Of a DNA stretch of 64,000 nt, positions 41,135-50,423 are shown piece after piece. The notes beneath the pieces were generated by a model. That model did not search any database. It was given only the letters and a program-made list of their open reading frames with translations, and was not told the origin of the DNA. How positions within the stretch are numbered: the first letter of the stretch is position 1; every line of letters starts with the position of its first letter. The position numbers and the translations under genes are program-made. Where the stretch lies: contig JBBSEZ010000002.1 of assembly GCA_038239195.1 (NCBI GenBank), positions 14,369 to 78,368 of the forward strand, read 5' to 3'. Origin of the DNA: JBBSEZ01 sp038239195. Lineage in GTDB: Bacteria; Planctomycetota; Planctomycetia; Gemmatales; Gemmataceae.

Positions 41135-41752
41135 ATGAGCAACGTCCCTCCCGATCCGCCGCGCTGGCCCGGGCCCCCGCCCGAAGGCTATGCCCTTCCG
41201 CCCGAGGGCTATGGCCCCCCGCCGGCTGGGGGCTACGGCCCTCCTCCGCCCTATGGCCCACCCAATGACCCCTACGGGAGAGGTTTCGGCGGGGGCCCCG
41301 ACCCCCAGGCGGTGCGAAATCGCGTCCAGCTCCCCGCAATCGGGCTCCTCATCATCGCCGTCCTCAACTTGCTCGGCGGGGGCTACTGGCTCCTCAACGG
41401 TTTCGTCGTCTTGCAGACGCCCCCGGAGGAATTCAGCCGCCAGATGGCCCAGAGCAACCCGCAAGCGCCGCAGCAACTTCAGCAGCTGGGTTGGACTGCG
41501 GAAGGCGTGGTGCGAACCGCCGGCTACGGGTTCATCGGCGCGGGTGGCGGGGGCATCTTGCTGGCCCTCCTGACCGTGCTGGGTGGGGCGCGCATGCTTC
41601 AGCTGCGCTCCTACGGGCTGGTCCTGCTCGTTTCCATCCTCAACGCGATACCTATCCTCTCGACGACGGCCTGCTGTGGCATCGGCGAGATCGTCGGGCT
41701 CTGGTCCGTCGTCGTCCTGCTCAACGCCGAGGTGCGCGCGTCGTTCCGCTGA
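41135..41752 (+). CDS. Pro/Gly-rich membrane protein of unknown function
   Basis: 205 residues. The first 60 are a low-complexity Pro/Gly/Tyr tail with repeated P-P-E-G-Y and P-P-A-G-G-Y-G-P units, likely cytosolic. Then four hydrophobic segments: L-P-A-I-G-L-L-I-I-A-V-L, the Gly-rich G-F-I-G-A-G-G-G-G-I-L-L-A-L-L, S-Y-G-L-V-L-L-V-S-I-L and C-C-G-I-G-E-I-V-G-L-W-S-V-V-V. This layout (Pro-rich tail plus DUF4064/DUF-like four-helix bundle) is common in planctomycetes; role unknown. Start ATG 41135 with GGAGA upstream. About 140 nt upstream of mqnD. Confidence 0.65.
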   Translation: MSNVPPDPPRWPGPPPEGYALPPEGYGPPPAGGYGPPPPYGPPNDPYGRGFGGGPDPQAVRNRVQLPAIGLLIIAVLNLLGGGYWLLNGFVVLQTPPEEFSRQMAQSNPQAPQQLQQLGWTAEGVVRTAGYGFIGAGGGGILLALLTVLGGARMLQLRSYGLVLLVSILNAIPILSTTACCGIGEIVGLWSVVVLLNAEVRASFR

Positions 41753-41894
41753 GAAGAGCACGTTATCCCGGCCGACCCGCTGCGGTTGTCTTCCCGGGCC
41801 GCGAGTGCGAGCGAGCGGTTGCCCCGCTCGCCGTTCGCGGCTTCGCCTTGGACCGACCTTCTCTCATGAGCCCGGCGACGGTCCGGGTCGAGCA

Positions 41895-42734
<840 letters not shown>

Positions 42735-42737
42735 ACC

Positions 42738-42785
42738 GCGAAACGACAAGCAAGAGCGCCAAGGCGCTCTTGCTTGTCGTTTCGC
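42738..42785. terminator. 23-bp perfect hairpin after mqnD
   Basis: GCGAAACGACAAGCAAGAG... (42738-42760), a 2-nt AA loop and the exact complement (42763-42785). Perfect 23-bp stem with no mismatch, located directly behind the mqnD stop and 9 nt before the convergent DUF3500 stop, so it can serve both directions. 20 nt of the right arm recur at 402-421. Confidence 0.75.
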
Positions 42786-42794
42786 GCCCTGTCG

Positions 42795-43829
42795 TCACTT
42801 CGGCATGACGCCAAAGTCTCCCTGGAGGGTGCGCCATCCGCTGTGGATGTGGTTGGCGACGTTCCCGGCCGAGTCGCGCTGCTCGTTGAGGAACTCGATC
42901 ACGAACGTCGGCCCCTGCACCCGGTAGGTGTAGGGCTTGCCCGGCGTCCCGTCGCCTCCGCCCATCGCGAAGTACACCTTGTCGAGACCGCCCTTCTTCA
43001 CCGAGGTCAACTCCTGCGCGGCCACCTCCGGCGCCAGCCGGTTGGCGTAGCCCTCGATCAGTTTCATCAACAGCCCCTGCTGCGTCTCCGTCATCTTCGC
43101 CCCCGGCAGGCCCACCGGGGCGCCCACGTTCGGCTTCGGCGTCCCCTCCTGAATCTCGGGGAAGCCCTTGGCGCGATAGGCCGTCTTCTTCTGCTCGGCG
43201 TCCAGCGCGGCGTACAGCGCCCGCACGTGGTCTTCCGAGCCGGGCAGGGCGCGCAGCCCCTTGCGCTTGCCGGCCTTGACCTCGGCAGGGTTGGAAGCGA
43301 ACAGGGCGGGCGTGGCGGAGACGACCTTTCCGTTGTCGAGGGTGAAGTTGAGCGACAGGTGGTGCCCCTCGACGCGCCAGCCCCACTTGCCCGTCTTCGA
43401 GGGGGTGCCGAAGAGGCTGAGGAAGTACCACTCGGGGTTGCGCACCATGGCGCCGCGCTTCTCCAGGTCGGCGAGGAGCGACTCCAGGCTCATGATGGTC
43501 GTCGCCTTTTCGTAGCCCGCCTCGCTCGTCCCCGCCTTGACCAGGGCCAGCGTGAGCTTCTTCTGGTCGGCCGTCATCTCCTCCAGCGGCAGGCCCTTGC
43601 GCAGCGCCTTGCGCTTCGCCTGCTGCGGGGTGAAGAACCAGCGCAGCCGCTCCCCGTCGTCGAACGCGAAGACCGCCTTGGCCTTCTGCTCCTTGCTGAA
43701 GCTGGCCGCCAACTTCTCGGCGGCAGTGGCCATGCGGGGCACCGGCCCCTCGGCCTCCTTCGCCACGTAGGCCGCGCCCGCCAGGCAGGCCACCAGGCCG
43801 AACGCGAACAGTAACCGCTTGAGCGTCAT
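42795..43829 (-). CDS. DUF3500 family protein
   Basis: 344 residues with a signal peptide (R-L-L-F-A-F-G-L-V-A-C-L-A-G-A-A). DUF3500 features: F-A-F-D-D-G-E-R-L-R-W-F-F-T-P, L-E-S-L-L-A-D-L-E, N-P-E-W-Y-F-L-S-L-F-G-T-P, G-W-R-V-E-G-H-H-L-S-L-N-F-T and a closing F-V-I-E-F-L-N-E-Q-R-D-S-A-G-N-V-A-N-H-I-H-S-G-W-R. The late N-x-x-N-H-I-H and earlier G-H-H motifs may be metal ligands. Family members are frequent in planctomycetes; function unknown. ATG 43829 fits the signal peptide. Convergent with mqnD. Confidence 0.8.
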   Translation of the reverse strand: MTLKRLLFAFGLVACLAGAAYVAKEAEGPVPRMATAAEKLAASFSKEQKAKAVFAFDDGERLRWFFTPQQAKRKALRKGLPLEEMTADQKKLTLALVKAGTSEAGYEKATTIMSLESLLADLEKRGAMVRNPEWYFLSLFGTPSKTGKWGWRVEGHHLSLNFTLDNGKVVSATPALFASNPAEVKAGKRKGLRALPGSEDHVRALYAALDAEQKKTAYRAKGFPEIQEGTPKPNVGAPVGLPGAKMTETQQGLLMKLIEGYANRLAPEVAAQELTSVKKGGLDKVYFAMGGGDGTPGKPYTYRVQGPTFVIEFLNEQRDSAGNVANHIHSGWRTLQGDFGVMPK

Positions 43830-44111
43830 GCGTGCCCCCCCAAGTCGAACGATCCTCGGCACAGTCGCCGCACCCGGGCATTCCATCGCGCGGGAGGCGC
43901 GGAGGCAAGGGGCGAGGAGGCGGAAACGCAGGTTGGTGGGGGAAGGCCCAAGGACGCGCGTTCTTCAGTGCCCCTCAAGCGCCGAGTGCTCACGGCCAGG
44001 GCTGATCGGGGCACCGGTGAAAACGGCGTCGGTCAGCGTGGGGTTGGAGCTCGCAAGCCTCAGGCTGGCCGGTGGGGCATTGTCGGCCATCGCCTCACCC
44101 GGCAAAAGAGC

Positions 44112-44140
44112 TTGACGAGCCGGCGCGGGGCCGATGTGAT
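44112..44140 (+). promoter_or_regulatory. Sigma70-type promoter of accD
   Basis: TTGACG (44112-44117), 17-nt spacer, TGTGAT (44135-44140). Gives a leader of about 40 nt before the ATG at 44185. The remainder of the gap 43830-44184 shows no other element. Confidence 0.5.
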
Positions 44141-44184
44141 AGAGAGAACTTGTTGGGGTGAGGCAGGGCCAGACGCGAGGACGC

Positions 44185-45039
44185 ATGAAACCGAACGGCG
44201 GCAATCGGGCCACCCCCATGGGCGAAAAAGGCAAGCGCGGCGTGCCGGAAGGCCTGTGGATGCGCTGCGGGGGGTGCAAGGCCACCATCTTCCGCAAGGA
44301 GGTCGAGGCCCGGCTCAACGTCTGCACGGAGCCGGGCTGCGGCTACCACTTCTATCTTCCGGGGCGCGAGCGAATCGCCCAACTCCTCGACGCCGACAGT
44401 TTCGAGGAGTGGTTCACCGACCTCTGCCCGTGCGACGCGCTGGAGTTCAAGGACCGCCTGCCCTACGCCGACCGCCTGCGCGCCGAGCAGGCGAAGACGT
44501 CGATGCGCGACGCGGCGGTCGTGGGGCGCGGGTTCATCCGCGGCCGGCCGGTCGTCCTGGGCGTGACCGATTTCGCCTTCATGGCGGGTAGCATGGGCTC
44601 GGTGGTGGGCGAGAAGTTGACGCGCGCCGCCGAGGAGGCCACGCGCCTTCACCTCCCGCTGATCTTCGTGTCGGGCTCCGGGGGCGGGGCCCGCATGCAA
44701 GAAGGCATCTTCTCCTTGATGCAGATGGCCAAGGTGTCGGCGGCCCTGGGCCGCTACGACGAGGCGGGCGGGCTGTACGTCTCGATCCTGACGAACCCGA
44801 CGATGGGCGGGGTGGCCGCCAGCTTCGCCACCCAGGGCGACGTCATCCTGGCGGAGCCGGGCGCCACCATCGGCTTTGCCGGCCCGCGGACCATCTGGAA
44901 CACCGTGCGCCTCGAACTGCCCGAAGGGTTCCAGACCAGCGAGTTTCTGCTCGAGCACGGCTTCATCGATCGCATCGTGGAGCGCAAGGACCTGCGCACG
45001 GAACTGGCGAAGATCATCGATTATTGTGAACACCAGTAG
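44185..45039 (+). CDS. accD: Acetyl-CoA carboxylase carboxyltransferase, beta subunit
   Basis: 284 residues. Transfers the carboxyl group from biotin to acetyl-CoA in fatty acid synthesis, together with AccA. A zinc ribbon near the N-terminus (C-G-G-C ... C-T-E-P-G-C, so the second pair is spaced by four residues rather than two) is followed by the crotonase-fold core: V-L-G-V-T-D-F-A-F-M-A-G-S-M-G, S-G-S-G-G-G-A-R-M-Q-E-G, and T-N-P-T-M-G-G-V-A-A-S-F-A. ATG 44185 is chosen over GTG 44158 because GAGGA precedes it and the family starts close to the zinc ribbon. The stop codon abuts repeat B2. No accA nearby. Confidence 0.92.
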   Translation: MKPNGGNRATPMGEKGKRGVPEGLWMRCGGCKATIFRKEVEARLNVCTEPGCGYHFYLPGRERIAQLLDADSFEEWFTDLCPCDALEFKDRLPYADRLRAEQAKTSMRDAAVVGRGFIRGRPVVLGVTDFAFMAGSMGSVVGEKLTRAAEEATRLHLPLIFVSGSGGGARMQEGIFSLMQMAKVSAALGRYDEAGGLYVSILTNPTMGGVAASFATQGDVILAEPGATIGFAGPRTIWNTVRLELPEGFQTSEFLLEHGFIDRIVERKDLRTELAKIIDYCEHQ

Positions 45040-45124
45040 TGCTTGGTTCTTGGTGCTTAGTGCTTAGCAAAGACAGAATACGCTCGCGGTCTTTGCTAAG
45101 CACTACGGACCAAGAACCAAGGAC
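45039..45124. repeat. Dispersed palindromic repeat, family B (copy 2)
   Basis: Left arm 45039-45074 (GTGCTTGGTTCTTGGTGC ... GCAAAGAC) and right arm 45089-45124 (GTCTTTGCTAAGCAC ... CAAGGAC) are inverted with few mismatches around a 14-nt loop. It begins at the last base of the accD stop codon and ends 4 nt before the kinase ATG, filling that gap completely, so it also forms the 5' leader of the kinase gene. Confidence 0.8.
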
Positions 45125-45128
45125 TAAC

Positions 45129-46031
45129 ATGAGGAGCCTGTCCGTGGGCCTGTTCGCCAATTTGAAGAAGTGGTTCAACAGCAAGCCGAAGAGCTCCCTG
45201 AAGCGCATCGACCTGAAGAAGCGTTTCGAGCTGATGAACCGCACCGGGCAGGGCAGCATGTCCAAGGTCTGGCGGGCCCGCGACAAGAGCCTGGGGCGCA
45301 TGGTCTGTCTGAAGCTCCTCGACAAGGAGAAGACCGCCAAGTTCGAGGCCCGGTTCTCCGGGGCCTCCAACAAGCCGCGGGAAGGCGCCATCTGCATGAC
45401 GCTGCGGCACAAGAACATCGTCCAGACCTTCGAGCACGGGCTGTCCACGGAGGGGGAATACTATCTCGTCATGGAGCTGATCGAGGGGATGGGCCTGAAC
45501 TATCTCGTCGAGACGCACAGCGAGCAGCTCAACGGCAACCGCATCAACTACGTGGCCCAGTTGGCCGACGCCCTGGAGCACCTGCACAATCAGGGCTACC
45601 TGCACCGCGACATCTGCCCGCGCAACATCATGGTGAGCAAGGACGGCCTGGTGAAGATGATCGACTTCGGGCTGGCCATCCCCAACCGGCCCGAGTTCTG
45701 CAAGCCCGGCAACCGCACGGGGACCCCCAACTACCTTGCCCCCGAGATCATCCGCCGGGTCACCACCGATCACCGCGTCGATCTGTTCGCGCTGGGCGTG
45801 ACCGCCTACGAGCTCTTCACGTTCGAGCTCCCCTGGGAAAAGGCGCAGTCGATGCAAACGCTGCTCAGCCACATGAACAGCGCCGGGCGCGATCCGCGCG
45901 AACATCGCCCCGACCTCGACAAGGCGACGGCCGCGTTCCTGATGAAGGCCATCGAACGCGACCCGCGCGACCGCTTCCAGACCGCCGCCGAGTTCCGCGA
46001 GGCGATCCAGGCGCTGCCGAAGAAGTGGTGA
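45129..46031 (+). CDS. Serine/threonine protein kinase
   Basis: 300 residues, soluble, kinase domain only. Catalytic motifs: glycine loop G-Q-G-S-M-S-K-V, V-C-L-K-L-L (the ATP-anchoring Lys), H-R-D-I-C-P-R-N-I-M catalytic loop (HRD with Asn, although the Lys of HRDxKxxN is Pro-Arg), M-I-D-F-G-L-A (DFG) and Y-L-A-P-E-I-I (APE). The Asp-to-Asn spacing is correct but the 'K' position reads C-P-R, as in some eukaryote-like bacterial kinases. No PASTA or membrane segment. ATG 45129; the repeat B2 right arm forms its leader and there is no other ribosome site. Confidence 0.85.
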   Translation: MRSLSVGLFANLKKWFNSKPKSSLKRIDLKKRFELMNRTGQGSMSKVWRARDKSLGRMVCLKLLDKEKTAKFEARFSGASNKPREGAICMTLRHKNIVQTFEHGLSTEGEYYLVMELIEGMGLNYLVETHSEQLNGNRINYVAQLADALEHLHNQGYLHRDICPRNIMVSKDGLVKMIDFGLAIPNRPEFCKPGNRTGTPNYLAPEIIRRVTTDHRVDLFALGVTAYELFTFELPWEKAQSMQTLLSHMNSAGRDPREHRPDLDKATAAFLMKAIERDPRDRFQTAAEFREAIQALPKKW

Positions 46032-46122
46032 AGCCGCCCTCCACCAAGGGAAAGGTGTCGTTGGGGCAGGGGCTCGCGGAAACGTGCTCTTCCCGAGCGT
46101 TGCCCGACCAACCTTCGTTGCG

Positions 46123-46815
46123 TCAAGCAAGGGCGAACAGCGCCGTCAGCGCCAGGGCGGCGGTCTCCACGCGCAGGATGCGCGGCCCCAGCGAGACGGC
46201 CTCCCACCCCGCGGTGAGGGCGAGGACCACCTCGTCGTCCGTGAAGCCGCCCTCGGGGCCCACCGCGACAACGACGGCGGAGGCGGCGCGCGCGAAGCCC
46301 GGGGCGGCGCCGGGGTGGGCCAGGCACCGGCGGGCGGGAAGAGACTGGCCCTGGCAGAACGCCGCCCAGTCGTGCAAGGGCCTCACCTCCATCAGCACGT
46401 TGCGGCCGCACTGCTTGCTTGCCTCGATGACGTGGCGCTGCAACTTCTCCAGCTTCGCATCGCGCGGCTGGACCACGCTGCGGGCCGTGGCAAGGGGAAT
46501 AAAGGCCGTCGCGCCCAACTCGGTGAGCTTTTCGACCAGAAACTGCGCCCGATCGCCCTTGGGGAGGGGTGCGGCGACGACCAACGGAAAGGGGAGCTCG
46601 CGCCCGGGCAGTTCGACAGCGGTCACCTCCACCACCACTTCGCGCTTGCCGACCTCCTGCACGAGGGCGGGGAATTGCTGGCCCTCGCCGTTGAACAGGA
46701 CGATCGGGTCGCCGGGGCGCACCCGGCAAACGACGGCGAGGTGGTGGGCCTCGGCCCCGTCGATCCGCACGGCACCGAGCGCCAGCGGCGAGTTGACGTA
46801 GAATCGATCGGCCAT
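46123..46815 (-). CDS. rsmE: 16S rRNA (uridine1498-N3)-methyltransferase
   Basis: 230 residues of the SPOUT class. PUA-like N-terminal domain (M-A-D-R-F-Y-V-N ... H-H-L-A-V-V-C-R-V-R-P-G-D) and the knotted methyltransferase domain: K-L-T-E-L-G-A-T-A-F-I-P-L, R-H-V-I-E-A-S-K-Q-C-G-R and A-V-G-P-E-G-G-F-T-D-D-E, then L-G-P-R-I-L-R-V-E-T-A, which form the SAM-binding trefoil knot. ATG 46815 gives the standard family start. Overlap-free and convergent with the kinase gene. Confidence 0.93.
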   Translation of the reverse strand: MADRFYVNSPLALGAVRIDGAEAHHLAVVCRVRPGDPIVLFNGEGQQFPALVQEVGKREVVVEVTAVELPGRELPFPLVVAAPLPKGDRAQFLVEKLTELGATAFIPLATARSVVQPRDAKLEKLQRHVIEASKQCGRNVLMEVRPLHDWAAFCQGQSLPARRCLAHPGAAPGFARAASAVVVAVGPEGGFTDDEVVLALTAGWEAVSLGPRILRVETAALALTALFALA

Positions 46816-46923
46816 CCTTGCTATGTCCCTTCGTGGTTCGGGGCCGGGCCGTGGTGTGCGAGGCAGTGTAGCAAGTTGCACGCTCGGCCGCCAAGGAAGG
46901 CCCCGCGCAGGAGGGAACGCGCC

Positions 46924-47991
46924 ATGTCCGCGTCGAGCGTTCGGAAATCCACGGCGGGGGGCGATGCGCTCCATCCCACGCGGCAGCAACTCGACGAGCT
47001 CGACGCCTTGCTACAGCGCATGCTCGCCCTTCCGGTCCATCCGTTGGAAGAGGGGGCCGTTGCGGCGGGCGATCCCGACACTCGCGCGGAGGTCGACGTG
47101 CCCCGGGAGCCGGCACTGCCTCTCGAGGCCCCCCCCGAACGCTCCCGGCCGCGGCCTTTGACGGGGAGCCACGGCGCCTCGTCGAGGGCCTGGGAAGCGC
47201 CTGCCGAGCGCTCCTGGTCGGCGCCTGCCTACCCCGCCTCCTACATGGTCGTCGAAAACGTCGTGCCTCCGCCCGAGGCAGCGGTGGAACCAGGCCCCGA
47301 GGCGAACCTGGGGCCGCGCATTTCAAGAGGGGTTGGCCGCGAGGAGCCTCCCGTGCCCGCCCCGCACGATAACGCGCTGACCGAGATGCCGGGACGAACC
47401 GATCTCCCCGTCCCCGTCTCCGCCGAGGAATGGGTGCCGCTGCGCTCGAGTTGGCAGCCCTCGCCGCACACCTGGGGCCCCCTCGCCGACACCTGGCAAC
47501 ACGCACGCCCAAAAAATGAGCGCCAGGAGCTCGATCAGGGGCCGCCCTCCCTTGCCCCGACGGCCTCACCCCCTCCCCTCCGCGCGGAAGCGCCCTCTGT
47601 CGTGCCGCCACTGGCCGCGCCGCCACCGGCCCGCCTGGAGGCAGGCCCTTCCCAGGCCCCGCCGCTGGGCGGCCTCTGGGAGGCCCTCGCCCCCCCCGGC
47701 GGGGGGCCCAGCCCAGTTTCGGAAGGACCGATCCCCCCTGACGGCTTGGGGGCCTCGGGGCCTTTGGGCGTACCCGCCCAGATCGCCAGTGCAGTCAGGC
47801 CCACCTCGTGGGGCGCCCTCCCGCTCGTCGCCTTCAACCGCGCCTTCGACCTGGCCCTGATGCCGTGGGGCCATGCCGGCCGTTGGCTCCAACGCCCGAC
47901 GGGCCGGAACGTTCTGGGGTCGGTCGGCGTGCTTTGCCTGGCGGTGGCGGCCGCGCTCGCCGTCGCCGACGGGCTCGGTTGGACTTGGTAA
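46924..47991 (+). CDS. Pro-rich protein with C-terminal membrane helices, unknown
   Basis: 355 residues. After a short helical start (Q-Q-L-D-E-L-D-A-L-L-Q-R-M-L-A-L) about 240 residues are disordered and Pro/Ala/Glu-rich. The last 80 residues contain two hydrophobic stretches separated by H-A-G-R-W-L-Q-R-P-T-G-R (the second is V-L-C-L-A-V-A-A-A-L-A-V), suggesting a membrane-anchored C-terminus with the long tail in the cytosol. No family recognised. AGGAGGG precedes ATG 46924. Followed by a promoter and the membrane protein at 48069. Confidence 0.55.
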   Translation: MSASSVRKSTAGGDALHPTRQQLDELDALLQRMLALPVHPLEEGAVAAGDPDTRAEVDVPREPALPLEAPPERSRPRPLTGSHGASSRAWEAPAERSWSAPAYPASYMVVENVVPPPEAAVEPGPEANLGPRISRGVGREEPPVPAPHDNALTEMPGRTDLPVPVSAEEWVPLRSSWQPSPHTWGPLADTWQHARPKNERQELDQGPPSLAPTASPPPLRAEAPSVVPPLAAPPPARLEAGPSQAPPLGGLWEALAPPGGGPSPVSEGPIPPDGLGASGPLGVPAQIASAVRPTSWGALPLVAFNRAFDLALMPWGHAGRWLQRPTGRNVLGSVGVLCLAVAAALAVADGLGWTW

Positions 47992-48008
47992 GCGCCTCTC
48001 GCTACAAT
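47979..48008 (+). promoter_or_regulatory. Sigma70-type promoter upstream of the membrane cluster
   Basis: TTGGAC (47979-47984), 18-nt spacer, TACAAT (48003-48008). Start of transcription near 48015, about 55 nt before ATG 48069. The -35 box lies inside the end of the preceding gene. Confidence 0.5.
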
Positions 48009-48068
48009 CTTGTTATTGCTTGCCCGCGTTGCCCAGGGGCCCGCCGACAACGCCAACCGAGTCACACC

Positions 48069-48776
48069 ATGTCGATAACCGCGACCGCCCCTCCTCTGGG
48101 CCCCAAGACCGCCGCGCCGGCCCGCCCGACGTCGGTGTGGTGGGCCGGGCTGCTCAGCTACCTCGTGCCGGGGCTCGGGCAGATTGTCCAGGGCCGGATC
48201 GGCAAGGGCGTGCTCTTCCTCGTCTGCATCTACGCGCTGTTCTTCTACGGCCTCTATCTGGGCAGTGGGACGGTCAAGATCGGCGACGAGGCCCACACGG
48301 TCAACAGCAACGTCTTCCTTCCCGACACGGCCGACGAGAACGGCCCGCTCAGCCTCGGCGCCATCGTGCGGAACCTGTACAATCGCCCCCAGTACGTTGG
48401 CCAGTTCTGGGTCGGCGTCGTCGCCTGGCCCGCGCTGTGGCAATATGCCCACTCCGACCGGGAGGCGCGCCGAGAGGTCCGCGAGCTCGAAAAGCAGGGG
48501 GGCGCGGGGGCCGAGGCCAAGATCGAGGCCCTCCACGCTCGCCTCAAGAACGGCGACCCGACCTTCGGCAAGTTCCAGAGCACCCCCAGCGACGATACCA
48601 TCAACGCCGTGCAGACCGCCGGCGACAAGCGCCTGGAAATCGCCTGGGTATGCACCGTCATCGCGGGCGTGCTGAACATCATGGTGATCTACGACGCCAT
48701 CGCGGGCCCTGCCTTTCTCGCCGCCGATGCCGGCAAGGGGCAAGGCAAGCCGCAAACTGGAAAGGCGGTGGCTTGA
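48069..48776 (+). CDS. Membrane protein, DUF6677-like (planctomycete)
   Basis: 235 residues. Starts with a Pro/Ala tail, then A-G-L-L-S-Y-L-V-P-G-L-G-Q-I-V-Q-G-R-I-G-K-G, a motif of TM2-like/DUF6677 proteins (P-G-L-G-Q-x-Y-x-G-x-x-x-K-G), with the following helix F-L-V-C-I-Y-A-L-F-F-Y-G. A middle periplasmic loop is followed by a charged region with E-K-Q-G-G-A-G-A-E and a final helix V-C-T-V-I-A-G-V-L-N-I-M-V. Function unknown. Stop TGA 48774-48776 is one base before the ATG of the next small gene, so both are translationally coupled. Confidence 0.7.
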   Translation: MSITATAPPLGPKTAAPARPTSVWWAGLLSYLVPGLGQIVQGRIGKGVLFLVCIYALFFYGLYLGSGTVKIGDEAHTVNSNVFLPDTADENGPLSLGAIVRNLYNRPQYVGQFWVGVVAWPALWQYAHSDREARREVRELEKQGGAGAEAKIEALHARLKNGDPTFGKFQSTPSDDTINAVQTAGDKRLEIAWVCTVIAGVLNIMVIYDAIAGPAFLAADAGKGQGKPQTGKAVA

Positions 48777-48777
48777 G

Positions 48778-48963
48778 ATGCAGCCGCACAACATCTATCT
48801 CGTCGATCTGCCTCTGATGATCGTGCTCATCAGCCTCGTCTACAGCGCGACGCGCTTCGACCAGTGGTCGGCCATCTTGCGCGAGGCGGCCATGTGGGCG
48901 CTGCGCCTCACCGCCTTTCTGGGGGCCATCGGGCTGGCGCTCTACCTCGTGAATCGGTTCTGA
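48778..48963 (+). CDS. Small membrane protein
   Basis: 61 residues: two hydrophobic helices (L-P-L-M-I-V-L-I-S-L-V-Y and L-R-L-T-A-F-L-G-A-I-G-L-A-L-Y-L-V) with a short linker R-F-D-Q-W-S-A-I-L-R-E-A. Begins one base after the stop of the DUF6677-like gene, whose 3' end holds a G-rich ribosome site. Such tiny membrane partners directly follow DUF6677 genes in other planctomycetes (family knowledge, from memory). Likely a subunit or partner of that protein. Confidence 0.65.
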   Translation: MQPHNIYLVDLPLMIVLISLVYSATRFDQWSAILREAAMWALRLTAFLGAIGLALYLVNRF

Positions 48964-48999
48964 GCCGTGGGGCATACCTTCCCTCTCGTTGGGGCCACC

Positions 49000-50418
49000 A
49001 TGAGCGAGCAGGCCCCTCTTCCTGGCCCGCCCCAACGTCCCGAGGGCCCCGCTCCCCCGCGCGCTTTTCGCTGGCAGGCCCTCTTCCAGCAAGCCGAGGG
49101 CCCGGTCTTCGTCCTCGACCGCCGCCGCCGGATTCGCTTCGTCAACCGTGCCTGGGAAGCGCTCGCGAGACTGACCGCCGAGGAAGCGCGGGGCTTGATC
49201 TGTCGCCGCCGCCTCTCCGACCGGCCCGTCGGCGCCTCTCTCGAAGACGTCGTCGCCTATGCCCTGGCGCCCCCTCCCGAAGTCCTCCAGGGCCAGGTTG
49301 GACAGGCCCGCCGCTTGCTCCCCGCGTCGGCGGGCTTCCCGCCCGCCTGCTGGGACGTCGAGTTCTTCCCGCTGAGCCGGTCCCCCGTGAAAGGGGGAGG
49401 AGAGGGAGCGTTTATCCTGGGGCGGATCGCGCCCGTCGTGCTTCCCGCAGCGCCAACGTGGCCGCCCCTGCCCGAGAAGTTGGTGGCGCTGCGCGCTCGC
49501 GCCGTGGCCCGCCTCGGGCCCGGCGCGCTGGCCAGCGAGGTGCCGCGGATGCGCCGGCTCGCGGAACAGGTGCGTCTCGCCGCGCGCGTGCGCGTGCCCA
49601 TCCTGCTGGTGGGCGAGCCGGGCACGGGGAAGCAGGCCCTGGCTCGCCTCATTCACGCCCAGAGCGCCGACCGGGAGAGGCCCTTCGCCGCTCTCGATTG
49701 CGAGCGCTTGCCCCCCAACGCCCTGGCCCGGGCCCTGTTCGAGCAGCGGCCCGCGCTGGGGGCCGTCTACCTGCGCGAGCCGGCGCGCCTGCCGCGCGAC
49801 CTCCAGTCGCGCCTGGCCGAAGTGCTGACGGCCAGCGCGGAAAGCACCGAAGGGCCGCGCATCCTCGCCGGCGCTTCGGCGCCGCTACTCCCGGAGGGGA
49901 AAGTTGGCCGCGTCGTCGAGGACCTGGCCTGCGCGCTGGGAACGCTGGTCCTCGACGTGCCCCCCTTGCGCGAGCGGCGCGACGACCTGCCGCGCCTCGC
50001 TGAGGCGCTGCTGGCCCGGGAAGACGCGAAGCCGCTGGCTGGCCTGACGCCCGCGGCGTGGGAGGCGCTGCGCGCTCACGCCTGGCCGGGCAACCTGCGC
50101 GAGCTCTCGGAGGTCCTCAACGCGGCGCGCGAGCATGCCAAGGGCGAGCGAATCGATGCCGCCGACCTCCCCTCCAGCGCGATGAGTGGTCTGCGATCGG
50201 CCCGGCAGGTGGAGCAGGCCCCGGCGCGCGCGGCAGAGCGCCCGTTGGAGCTGGCCCAGGTCCTGGAGCAAGTCGAGCGCCGCCTGATCGAACGCGCTCT
50301 GCGGCGGGCGGGCGGCAACAAGACGCGCGCGGCCGAGCTCCTGTCGATCTGGCGGCCCCGGCTCCAGCGGCGCATGGAGGCGCTCGGGATGGAAGGCCCG
50401 TCCAGGGAGGAAGGGTGA
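49000..50418 (+). CDS. Sigma54-activator-like protein with degenerate ATPase (PAS-AAA-Fis)
   Basis: 472 residues in NtrC order: PAS-like sensor (about 27-115, F-V-L-D-R-R-R-R-I-R-F-V-N-R-A-W-E), AAA+ domain (about 180-345) and Fis-type helix-turn-helix (about 425-465, G-G-N-K-T-R-A-A-E-L-L-S-I-W-R-P). Walker A G-E-P-G-T-G-K-Q is kept. The GAFTGA loop that contacts sigma54 is absent, and Walker B, normally L-F-L-D-E, reads V-Y-L-R-E, so the metal-binding Asp is replaced by Arg. The late P-P-L-R-E-R-R-D-D region is kept. It probably binds DNA without activating sigma54, for example as a repressor. ATG 49000 or GTG 48967; neither decides. Confidence 0.75.
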   Translation: MSEQAPLPGPPQRPEGPAPPRAFRWQALFQQAEGPVFVLDRRRRIRFVNRAWEALARLTAEEARGLICRRRLSDRPVGASLEDVVAYALAPPPEVLQGQVGQARRLLPASAGFPPACWDVEFFPLSRSPVKGGGEGAFILGRIAPVVLPAAPTWPPLPEKLVALRARAVARLGPGALASEVPRMRRLAEQVRLAARVRVPILLVGEPGTGKQALARLIHAQSADRERPFAALDCERLPPNALARALFEQRPALGAVYLREPARLPRDLQSRLAEVLTASAESTEGPRILAGASAPLLPEGKVGRVVEDLACALGTLVLDVPPLRERRDDLPRLAEALLAREDAKPLAGLTPAAWEALRAHAWPGNLRELSEVLNAAREHAKGERIDAADLPSSAMSGLRSARQVEQAPARAAERPLELAQVLEQVERRLIERALRRAGGNKTRAAELLSIWRPRLQRRMEALGMEGPSREEG

Positions 50419-50423
50419 CTGCC